A stretch of DNA of 64,000 bases. It comes from an uncultured Spartobacteria bacterium (GTDB taxonomy: Bacteria > Verrucomicrobiota > Verrucomicrobiia > Chthoniobacterales > JAATET01). The stretch is from contig CALGTD010000098.1 in assembly GCA_937901895.1 (NCBI GenBank), positions 10,584 through 74,583 on the forward strand. Direction: 5' to 3'. Below the pieces are notes generated by a model. That model was not told the origin of the DNA, did not search any database, and saw only the letters and a list, made by a program, of their open reading frames with translations. Below are positions 57,446 to 64,000 of the stretch, piece after piece (the stretch's first letter is position 1; every line of letters starts with the position of its first letter). A program made the position numbers and the translations under genes.

Positions 57446-60032
57446 TCACAACCGAGGGGAGACTGACGGGCGTCGCAGGCTTCTCCGACGCAGCAGGGCC
57501 AGACCGGCGAGCGCCACGCCAGGCAGGACGCTCCATGCCGCAGGCTCGGGAACGGCGGTGTAGGTGAGCACGAGGTTGTTGCCGATCTGCGAGATCGCGA
57601 AACGGCCGTCGCCCGGCGGATCGTTGTAGAAGGCGCTGGTGTCGATGTGGAACTTCGTGGCGGAGAAATTCGTGATGCCGCCGCTGGCGGTCACGAGAAT
57701 GTAAGTGTAGCTCTGGCCGGGGGTGAAGCCGGACGTCGCGCCGGAGGTGAGGTCCTCGGTGAGCGAGGCGACGTAAATCATGAATTTGTTTTCGGGAGTC
57801 GCGGTGATGTCGAGCGTGCCGGAGATGTTGAGCCAATCGTAGGTGATGCCCTTTGCGTCATCCGTGTCGGAGGCGTGGCTGAGTTCCCAGACGTAGATCG
57901 CGCCGCCTTCCCACGTCTGCGAGCCGGTCGTCAGCGTGCCGGGGCTGTTTCCGGGCGAGATGGTGCCTCCGGCGGCAAGGGTCACCGGGCCGACCGAGCC
58001 GGTTCCGGCCAGCGTGCCGCCGGCATTGACCGTTGTTGCGCCGACGATCGAACCCTCCACGCGGAGTGTGCCCGCGTCGACAAGGAGGGGGCCGTTGTAG
58101 GTGTTTTCGCCGGAGAGGGTGAGTGTGCCGGAGCCGGTCTTCGTGAAGGAGCCGGAGCCGGAGATGACGCCGGAGAAGGTGGTGGAGGTATTGTTGCCGC
58201 CGGTGGTGAGGGAACCGGAGCCCAGGGCGATGTTGCCCGAGCCGGCGATGGAGCCGACGGTTTCGTGGAAGCCGGCGAGATTGAAGGTGGCTCCGGAGCC
58301 TAGGGAGACGTTGGTGGAGTCGGAGAGGCGTTCGTTGCCGGCGATGGCGAGGGTGCCCTGATTGATCAAGGTGGAGCCTGTGTAGGTGTTTTCGCCGCCA
58401 AGGATGAGGGTGCTGAGTCCAATCTTGGTGAGGGAGCCGGAACCGGAGATGACGCCGTCGAACGTGAAGGAGGAGGGGGTATAGCTGATGAAGGAGCCGA
58501 CGGTGAGGGAGCCGGAGCCCAGGGTGATGTTGCCCGAGCCGGTGATGGCGTCGACGGTTTGATTAAATCCGGCGAGATCGAAGGTGGCTCCGGAGGCGAC
58601 GGTGACATCGGTCCAGGAATGGAGACGGTCATTGCCCCCCATGGCGACCGTGCCCGCGTGGATGATGAGGGGGCCGTTGTAGGTGTTGGCACCGGAGAGG
58701 GTGAGGGTGCCGGAACCGACCTTGGTGAGGGCGCCGTTGAATCCGGTGCCGGAGATGATGCCGGAGAAGGTGGTGGAGGTGTTGTTGCCGCCGACGGTCA
58801 GCACGCCACCGTAGATGTTGATGCCGCCGTCGCCGGCGATGGAGCCGACGGTTTCGTTGTAGGAAGAGATATCGAAGGTGGCCCCGGAGGCAATGAAGAC
58901 GGCGGTCGAGTCGGGAAGACGTTCATGCCAGGTGGTGGTGAGCCTGCCCTGGTTGATAATGGTGGGGCCGGTGTAGGTGTTGACGCCGCCGAGGGAAAGG
59001 GTGCCGGAGCCGCTCTTGATAAGGGAGCCTGAACCTGAGATGACGCCGGAGAAGGTGGTGGAGGCGTTGCTGCCGCCGACGGAGAGCGAACCGGATCCCA
59101 GGGTGATGCTGCCTGAACCGGCGATGGAGCCGATGGTCTGGTCAAAGCCGGCGAGATCAAGGGTGGCCCCGGAGGCGATGGAGACCGCCGTCGCGGTGGG
59201 GAGACGGTCGTTCGCGGCGATGGCGAGGGTGCCCTGGTCGATCGTGGTGGAGCCGGTGTAGGTGTTTGCGGCGCCGAGGGTGAGGGTGCCGGAACCCAGC
59301 TTCACAAGATTGAGGGCATTCGCGCCGCCGTTCGGATTGCCGATGGAGGAGTTGTAGATGAAATTTCCGCCGGAGGCGTTCGAGGTATCGAGGCCGAGAG
59401 AGGCGCCGTCCATGAATCCCCCCGTATTGGTGCCAAGGGTCTTGAGGAGGTTGAGATCGGTGGCCGTGAACTCGCCCTCGCCCCCCGATGTGGAACGCGG
59501 CCGTCGTGCCGGGGTGGACGATGAGATTTGTGGCGGTCCAGTTCGCCGTGGTGCCGTTGTAGAGCGCGCTTCGTTTTGCAAACTGGAGCGTGCCCTGGCT
59601 GATGATGGTGGGGCCGGTGTAGGTGTTTGCGCCGCTGAGCGTGAGCGATCCAGCGCCGATCTTCACGAGCGAGCCATCCGTGAGCGCAGAGGTAATCGTC
59701 ACCGCCCCGGTGCCCGTGTCGATTTCGGAGGAAGGCGCAAGTCTCAAGGAACCGCCCGAGAGCGTCCAGCCGCCGTTCTGAAACACGATTCCGCCTGTGT
59801 TGACCGGCCCAACGACATGGATGTTCCGGATCGAGCCTCCGTCGAAGACCGCGATGGAATAATCATACCCCCATTTGAACTGGGCTGTTCCATACGGGTA
59901 GGGACTTGTTCCCCAGGCGAAAATTTCCGCTCCCCAACTGTCATAGCCCTTCCAGTAGAAGGCCTGCTGCGCATGAGTGGACCCCACGATCCAGAGGAGG
60001 GGGATCAACATCCAAACCCTGTGCTGTCTCAT
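57446..60032 (-). CDS. PEP-CTERM surface protein with autotransporter-associated repeats, interrupted by a frameshift
   Basis: A surface protein of about 860 residues if read across one frameshift. The first part starts at 60032 with a signal peptide (MRQHRVWMLIPLLWIVGSTHA) and runs to FHIGG. The frame then changes at a run of six C on the plus strand (59481-59486, G6 in the gene); dropping one G joins FHIGG to GEGEFTATDLNLLKTLGTN. Six autotransporter-associated beta repeats follow the pattern KxGSGTLTLSGANTYTGxTxINQGTL, with GSGxITLGSGSLxVGG linkers between them, forming a beta-helix. The end VPEPAAWSVLPGVALAGLALLRRR is a PEP-CTERM sorting signal, normally cut by an exosortase, which is not in the window. 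As written the gene is broken; a sequencing error or phase variation are the alternatives. Confidence 0.82.
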
Positions 60033-60072
60033 CGATGCAAAAACTGAGACAGGTATTAAAGCAATTCCTTGA

Positions 60073-60087
60073 AGGGTGCAACACCCT
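60073..60087 (-). promoter_or_regulatory. Hairpin in the leader of the PEP-CTERM protein gene
   Basis: AGGGTG-CAA-CACCCT forms a 6-bp stem about 40-55 bases before the start codon of the repeat protein. It lies in the 166-base space between ruvB and that gene and could be the ruvB terminator's opposite-strand neighbour, or a leader structure affecting translation. No clear ribosome-binding site precedes the ATG at 60032. Confidence 0.3.
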
Positions 60088-60198
60088 CAAAGGGAGGAAC
60101 TTGATAGAGAAAATCAACCGCGCTTCGAAAGCCGGAGGCGACAATTCGGGATCGTGTGTGCCACGCGGCAGTCAAGACGCGTGGATGCCGATCAATGC

Positions 60199-61221
60199 TT
60201 AGTCGAACAACTCGTCCTGCGCGCGACCCGGGGTTTCGAGCCCGAGCTTGCGGTAGGCGCGACCAAGCGCGACTCGTCCCTGCGGGGTGCGCTTCAGATA
60301 ACCTTGCATGATCAGATAAGGCTCGTGGACCTCCTCGAGGGTGCCGGGTTCCTCGCCCGCGGCGACGGCCAGTGCATTCAAGCCGACCGGACCCCCATCA
60401 AATTTCATGATCAGGCATTCGATGATGCGCTTGTCCATTTCGTCGAAGCCGTCCTCGTCGACGTCGAGCATCGCGAGCGCGGCAGCCGCGACCCCGGCGG
60501 TGATGTTTCCCTGTGCGCGAACCTGGGCGTAGTCGCGCACCCAGCGGAGATAATTGTTCGCGATGCGGGGCGTGCCGCGTGAACGCCGGGCGATTTCCAG
60601 CGCACCTTCCGCGTCGATTTCCACGCCGATGAGTCCCGCGCTGCGTGTGACGATCGTCGCCAGCGCTGCAGCGTCGTAGTAGTCGAGGCGGCAATTCATG
60701 CCGAACCGGGAGCGCAACGGTGCGCTGATCATGCCGCTGCGGGTGGTTGCTCCGACGAGCGTGAATTTCGCGAGGTGCAACCGGACGCTGCGAGCGCTGG
60801 GGCCCTGGTCGATCATGATGTCGACCTTGAAGTCCTCCATTGCGGGGTAGAGGTATTCCTCGATCGCGGGCTGAAGGCGGTGGATCTCGTCGATGAAAAG
60901 CACATCACCGCGCTGGAGATTCGTGAGAAGCCCTGCGAGGTCGCCGGCCTTTTCGATCATGGGGCCGCTGGTCGTCTTGACCTCGGCGCCGACGGCGTTG
61001 CCAATGATGTAGGCGAGGGTGGTCTTGCCGAGGCCGGGCGGGCCGCTGAGGAGGATGTGCTGGAGCACATCGTTCCGCATCTTCGCGGCTTCGACCATGA
61101 GCTGGAGACGCTCGACGGTCTTCTCCTGACCCGCGAATTCCTCGAACATCGGAGGCCGCAGGGAAATGTCGAACGCCGTGTCGGGCGCGTCGGCATTGCG
61201 AAGAATCTCGTCGGGCTGCAT
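60199..61221 (-). CDS. ruvB: Holliday junction helicase RuvB
   Basis: A 340-residue AAA+ motor that drives branch migration with RuvA. LRPPMFEEFAGQEKTVERLQLMVEAA is the usual start, Walker A is SGPPGLGKTTLA, Walker B VLFIDEIHRL, sensor 1 FTLVGATTRSGMISAPLRSRFG, and the C-terminal winged helix carries VGLNALAVAAGEEPGTLEEVHEPYLIMQGYLKRTPQGR. The ATG at 61221 (MQPDEILRN) is preferred to a TTG five codons upstream. ruvA and ruvC are not adjacent. trpC lies upstream in the same direction. Confidence 0.97.
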   Translation of the reverse strand: MQPDEILRNADAPDTAFDISLRPPMFEEFAGQEKTVERLQLMVEAAKMRNDVLQHILLSGPPGLGKTTLAYIIGNAVGAEVKTTSGPMIEKAGDLAGLLTNLQRGDVLFIDEIHRLQPAIEEYLYPAMEDFKVDIMIDQGPSARSVRLHLAKFTLVGATTRSGMISAPLRSRFGMNCRLDYYDAAALATIVTRSAGLIGVEIDAEGALEIARRSRGTPRIANNYLRWVRDYAQVRAQGNITAGVAAAALAMLDVDEDGFDEMDKRIIECLIMKFDGGPVGLNALAVAAGEEPGTLEEVHEPYLIMQGYLKRTPQGRVALGRAYRKLGLETPGRAQDELFD

Positions 61222-61293
61222 CTCGCGGGAATTCAAACCACGAAGGAGTCGGAGGGCACGAAGAAAGACCGGGAATCGTGCGGAGCCATCGAC

Positions 61294-62130
61294 CTAGGAC
61301 TGCTGAAGCTCCTTCTGATTCAACGCCCGCTCGAATCCCGCAAGGCAGGCGTGGACGCCGGCTTCGTCGCGCAGCAGCGAAGTTCCGACAAGCGCGGCGT
61401 CGAACCGCGTGGCGGCGAGCGAAAGGTTGTCCGGAGAGATGCCGCTCTCGGCGACTCGCAGCGCGCCGGCGGGAAGGCGGTCCACGAGATCAAACGCATC
61501 GAAGCTGAGGGAAAAATCGCGGGAGGAACTGCCCGATGCCCCGACGAATCCCGAAGTGGATTTGAACTTCCGGCTGTTGATTCCAACGATGCGGGCGTCC
61601 GAAGGAAGCAGCGTGATTTCCTCCTCCGTGTGAATTTCGAAAAGGGCGTCCATGCCGAGTTCTCGGGCGAGGTCGTGGAATCCGGAGAGCCGCGACGCAT
61701 CCAGCACGTTTGCCATGAGCAGGATGGCGTCGGCACCGAACGCACGGGCCTCCCGGACCTGATATTCCTCGAGAATGAAGTCCTTGCGGAGCACGGGCTT
61801 CGTCACCTGCGACCGCACCGCGGCGAGCCGCTCGATGCTCATGCCAAAGTGGTGCGCGTTCGTGAGCACGGAGATCGCCCGCACGAGAGGAGACTCCTCG
61901 TAGGCGGCGGGAGCGGCGGTGACATTTTCCTCCCGCATCGGACCGACGCTGGGGGAGCGTTCCTTGATCTCCGCAATCAAGCCAAACGACGCGGCAATCG
62001 CCGCATGGAAATCCCGCGGCGGCGGGGCGTCGGCAAGCATCGCGCGCACGTCGGCATGGGTGCGGCGGGCCTTTGTGGAGGCAAGCTCGTCGCGGACGTC
62101 GGAAAGGATTTGATCGAGAAACGTGCTCAC
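61294..62130 (-). CDS. trpC: Indole-3-glycerol phosphate synthase
   Basis: A 278-residue TIM-barrel enzyme converting CdRP to indole-3-glycerol phosphate in tryptophan synthesis. Active-site segments are visible: LIAEIKERSPSVGPM (catalytic Lys), ISVLTNAHHFGMSIERL (usual LTD-x-x-FF), KPVLRKDFILEEYQVREARAFGADAILL, VGINSRKFKSTSGF (usual INNRNL) and VAESGISP. The variations LTN for LTD and INSRKF for INNRNL make it a somewhat divergent member. No other trp genes are nearby. ruvB follows 72 bases downstream on the same strand. Confidence 0.9.
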   Translation of the reverse strand: MSTFLDQILSDVRDELASTKARRTHADVRAMLADAPPPRDFHAAIAASFGLIAEIKERSPSVGPMREENVTAAPAAYEESPLVRAISVLTNAHHFGMSIERLAAVRSQVTKPVLRKDFILEEYQVREARAFGADAILLMANVLDASRLSGFHDLARELGMDALFEIHTEEEITLLPSDARIVGINSRKFKSTSGFVGASGSSSRDFSLSFDAFDLVDRLPAGALRVAESGISPDNLSLAATRFDAALVGTSLLRDEAGVHACLAGFERALNQKELQQS

Positions 62131-62455
62131 GGAGAGGAAAATTCAACCACGGATCACGCAGATATCACGGAGATAATATCTGCACCGATCGCAGCGTGCG
62201 AGCGCGGTGGCGAAGCCTGCTCCAGGAATGAGGAGAGCGATCAGCGAGGCATACGATGCCTGCGACTTTCGCTGGGATTCGGGGAGGGATTTTGCAGCGG
62301 CCACCGGCACGCAAACGGCGCAGTCACCGCAGTTCCTGGGAGAACGTTCCGTGGATGGCGTCACGATCAGACAACGACTAGCGCAGCGCCGGGTCGATGA
62401 GAAGCCGCGGAGTGTGAAAAGGAAGTGAAGCTTTTGTGAAGTCGCTGGAGCCGGA
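62131..62455. other. Intergenic region between trpC and cutA
   Basis: I see no credible gene in these 325 bases. The left end (about 62144-62180) has the phrase CCACGGATCACGCAGATATC followed by ACGGAGATAAT, which resembles the 'accacggatcacacgg' type of dispersed intergenic repeat often met in Verrucomicrobia and Planctomycetes genomes. The remainder looks like degraded non-coding sequence. A 73-codon minus-strand frame at 62143-62364 has Cys pairs but no supporting features. The trpC promoter must lie here. Confidence 0.4.
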
Positions 62456-62776
62456 CTAGGACCCTACGTTTTCCTCCACCCAGTTCATGTAGGCAGCGGG
62501 GACGCTGCCAGGGGAGAACTCCAGAATCTCGGGAACTTCGTAGGGATGCAGCTCCAGCAGGCGTGCGATGGCTGCATGAGCTGCGGATTCCGTGGTTTTG
62601 AGAACGACGACGACCTCCTCGCTGTCTTCCATCTGGTCCTTCCAGATATAGATGGAGCGCGCGTTGCGGAAGAGCGTGCCACAGGCAATGAAGCGCTCCC
62701 GGACCAGTGTGCGGACGATCTCGGCGGCATGCTCCTCCTTCTGGAGCGTTGTGACGAGGATGCGAAGGCCGTTCAT
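62456..62776 (-). CDS. cutA: CutA-family divalent-cation tolerance protein
   Basis: A 106-residue ferredoxin-fold trimeric protein. ILVTTLQKEEHAAEIVRTLVRERFIACGTLFRNARSIYIWKDQMEDSEEVVVVLKTTESAAHAAIARLLELHPYEVPEILEF contains the CutA hallmarks: the ACxxLF strand, YxWKxxxxxxxExxxxxKT, and LHPYEVPEI. The role in copper tolerance proposed for E. coli is not firmly established. The ATG at 62776 gives the standard length; a longer frame upstream reads into the mnmA end. It lies 37 bases after mnmA in the same direction. Confidence 0.93.
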   Translation of the reverse strand: MNGLRILVTTLQKEEHAAEIVRTLVRERFIACGTLFRNARSIYIWKDQMEDSEEVVVVLKTTESAAHAAIARLLELHPYEVPEILEFSPGSVPAAYMNWVEENVGS

Positions 62777-62813
62777 GAGAGAAGCGTCGCACGCGGGAGC
62801 GCGTTTCCTCCAG

Positions 62814-63920
62814 TCAGGCGGCGTGGAGCTTGATCGTGGCCGCCTGACGAACAATCCAGCCCCCCCCGACGACACGGTCGTCGACATAGAGGACTGCGGC
62901 CTGTCCCGGAGTGACCGCGCGCTGCGGGACGGTGAGCACCACCCGGTGGCGGCCGTTTTCAGCAGGGTGCACGGTGGCCGCTGCGCCGGGATGGGCGTAA
63001 CGAATCTTGACCGTGACTTCGAGTGGAGCGGTGGGCTCGTTGATCAGCCAGTTTGCGTTGTCGATTTCGAATTCTTCGCGGACGAGTTCGCTCTCGGGTC
63101 CTACGATGACCCGGGAATGCTCGGGGTCGATGTCGATGACGTAGAGCGGATATGGCGAGCCGCCGGGCAGGCCCTTGCGCTGCCCGATCGTGAACATCTC
63201 GATGCCCTCGTGTTCTCCGAGGAAGTTTCCGGCGGTGTCGTAGATGCCGCCGCGATGAAATTCGCTTTCGCCGAGGTGCGATCGTAGGAAGGCCTTGTAG
63301 TCGTTTCCGGGGACGAAGCAGATCTCCTGGCTGTCGACCTTGTCGGCGACCTTGAGGCCGATCTCGCGGGCGATCTCGCGGATTTCCGGCTTCGTCATGC
63401 CTCCCAGCGGGGCAAGTGCGCGCTGAAGCTGGGGCTGACGAAGCGAGAAAAGGAAATACGACTGGTCCTTTCGCCCGTCGATGCCCTTTCGAAGCACGGC
63501 GTGGTCCTCATGGTGCTCGATGATCGCGTAGTGGCCGGTGGCAATGTAGTCGGCGCCGAGTGCACGGGCCTTCGTCCAGAGGTTGCCGAACTTCAGCTTC
63601 TCGTTGCACATCACGCACGGGTTCGGCGTGCGACCGGCGCGGTATTCGCTGGAAAAATAATCGATGACGAGCTTCTCGAATTCGTCGGCCTCATCCACGA
63701 CGTAGTGCGGGATGCCGAGCTTGTGTGCGACACCGCGGGCGTCCGCAATGGCGGAGGGGCCGCAGCACTTGTCCTCGGCGCGCGAAATGCAGTCCTGCGG
63801 CCAGACCTTCATGGTCACGCCGATGACATCCCATCCGTCACGCTTGAGGAGGTGGGCGCAAACACTGGAGTCCACACCGCCGCTCATGCCGACGAGCACG
63901 CGCCTGCCGTTGCCGTTCAT
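62814..63920 (-). CDS. mnmA: tRNA 2-thiouridylase MnmA
   Basis: A 368-residue enzyme that thiolates U34 of tRNA Lys, Glu and Gln. The PP-loop VLVGMSGGVDSSVCAHLLKRDGWDVIGVTMKVW binds ATP. The two catalytic Cys residues are in RTPNPCVMCNEKLKFG and SQEICFVPGNDYKAFL. Other family segments are YIATGHYA, GRKDQSYFLFSLRQPQLQRALAPLGGMTKPEIREIARE and IGQRKGLPGGSPYPLYVIDID. The ATG at 63920 gives MNGNGRRVLVGMSGG. cutA follows downstream. The last 80 bases of the window to the right of its start hold no recognisable gene. Confidence 0.96.
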   Translation of the reverse strand: MNGNGRRVLVGMSGGVDSSVCAHLLKRDGWDVIGVTMKVWPQDCISRAEDKCCGPSAIADARGVAHKLGIPHYVVDEADEFEKLVIDYFSSEYRAGRTPNPCVMCNEKLKFGNLWTKARALGADYIATGHYAIIEHHEDHAVLRKGIDGRKDQSYFLFSLRQPQLQRALAPLGGMTKPEIREIAREIGLKVADKVDSQEICFVPGNDYKAFLRSHLGESEFHRGGIYDTAGNFLGEHEGIEMFTIGQRKGLPGGSPYPLYVIDIDPEHSRVIVGPESELVREEFEIDNANWLINEPTAPLEVTVKIRYAHPGAAATVHPAENGRHRVVLTVPQRAVTPGQAAVLYVDDRVVGGGWIVRQAATIKLHAA

Positions 63921-64000
63921 TCGAGCCGCGAAATATGGTCGCGGCAGGGCGGTTCGTCAAATGCGGAGGGAAGGAGGGGCGCGGAGCCCGCGGCGACAGG

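Noticed and set aside
62143..62364. 73-codon minus-strand frame with two Cys pairs between trpC and cutA
   Set aside because: Cys pairs (CGDC, CDRC) are suggestive of a zinc ribbon, but there is no ribosome-binding site and the C-terminal end derives from the repeat-like sequence; not enough support for a gene.
60775..62400. 541-codon plus-strand frame across ruvB, trpC and the gap
   Set aside because: It spans two conserved minus-strand genes and non-coding sequence; composition is that of a shadow frame.

Overview
The window is 64 kb of GC-rich bacterial chromosome, densely packed with genes on both strands, and it looks like Verrucomicrobia (PVC superphylum). The clues are a double-length, four-ATPase UvrA of the kind known from Chlamydiae and relatives, a repeat-rich surface protein ending in a PEP-CTERM anchor, a Gram-negative envelope toolkit (LpxL/heptosyltransferase, RND pump, PII, UppP) and several secreted glycoside hydrolases. 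This assignment is inference from gene content. No phage, insertion sequence, plasmid origin or CRISPR array was seen; the region reads as core chromosome plus envelope and polysaccharide functions.

Layout. 1-8 kb: the tail of a phosphoesterase, rnk, two tandem PilB/GspE-type ATPases (minus strand), then a plus-strand housekeeping run of adenylate kinase, fmt, pyrH, frr and a cysteine-less thioredoxin-fold protein. 8-11 kb: a fused lipid A acyltransferase/heptosyltransferase gene and purK, diverging from start codons that overlap on one CATG. 11-20 kb: a complete Bat (aerotolerance-type) operon of MoxR, DUF58, a DUF4381-like protein, BatA, fused BatB-BatC, BatD, BatE and a DUF3108 protein, mostly with ATGA-type overlaps. 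20-22 kb: thpR, an Lrp regulator overlapping an aminotransferase, and tRNA-Ala(CGC). 22-31 kb: a GH2 enzyme converging on the double UvrA across a strong hairpin, then an HU-type protein. 31-40 kb: 4-alpha-glucanotransferase, two overlapping GT-C-like membrane proteins (one Agl23-like), a divergent beta-barrel/FecR-domain pair, a stand-alone 5'-3' exonuclease and a GH43 arabinanase.

40-46 kb: a minus-strand envelope run of glnB, uppP, a small unknown protein, an M23 peptidase, and a Deg9-like serine protease overlapping a second copy that has lost two of three catalytic residues. 46-51 kb: a DUF2062 protein, a membrane-anchored GH76 enzyme, fabI and a GlcD-type FAD oxidase. 51-56 kb: an RND efflux adaptor and pump, then a small membrane transporter. 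56-57 kb: two overlapping genes for helical proteins of unknown function. 57-60 kb: a PEP-CTERM autotransporter-repeat protein split by a frameshift in a run of six G. 60-64 kb: ruvB, trpC, cutA and mnmA.

The parts most worth following up are the active/inactive protease pair inside the envelope run, the unknown helical pair at 55.9-57.3 kb, the homopolymer-split surface protein, the fused LPS gene with its overlapping divergent starts, and the BatB-BatC fusion with a Gln/Asn/Asp tandem repeat. All family assignments come from reading motifs by eye; no database search was possible.
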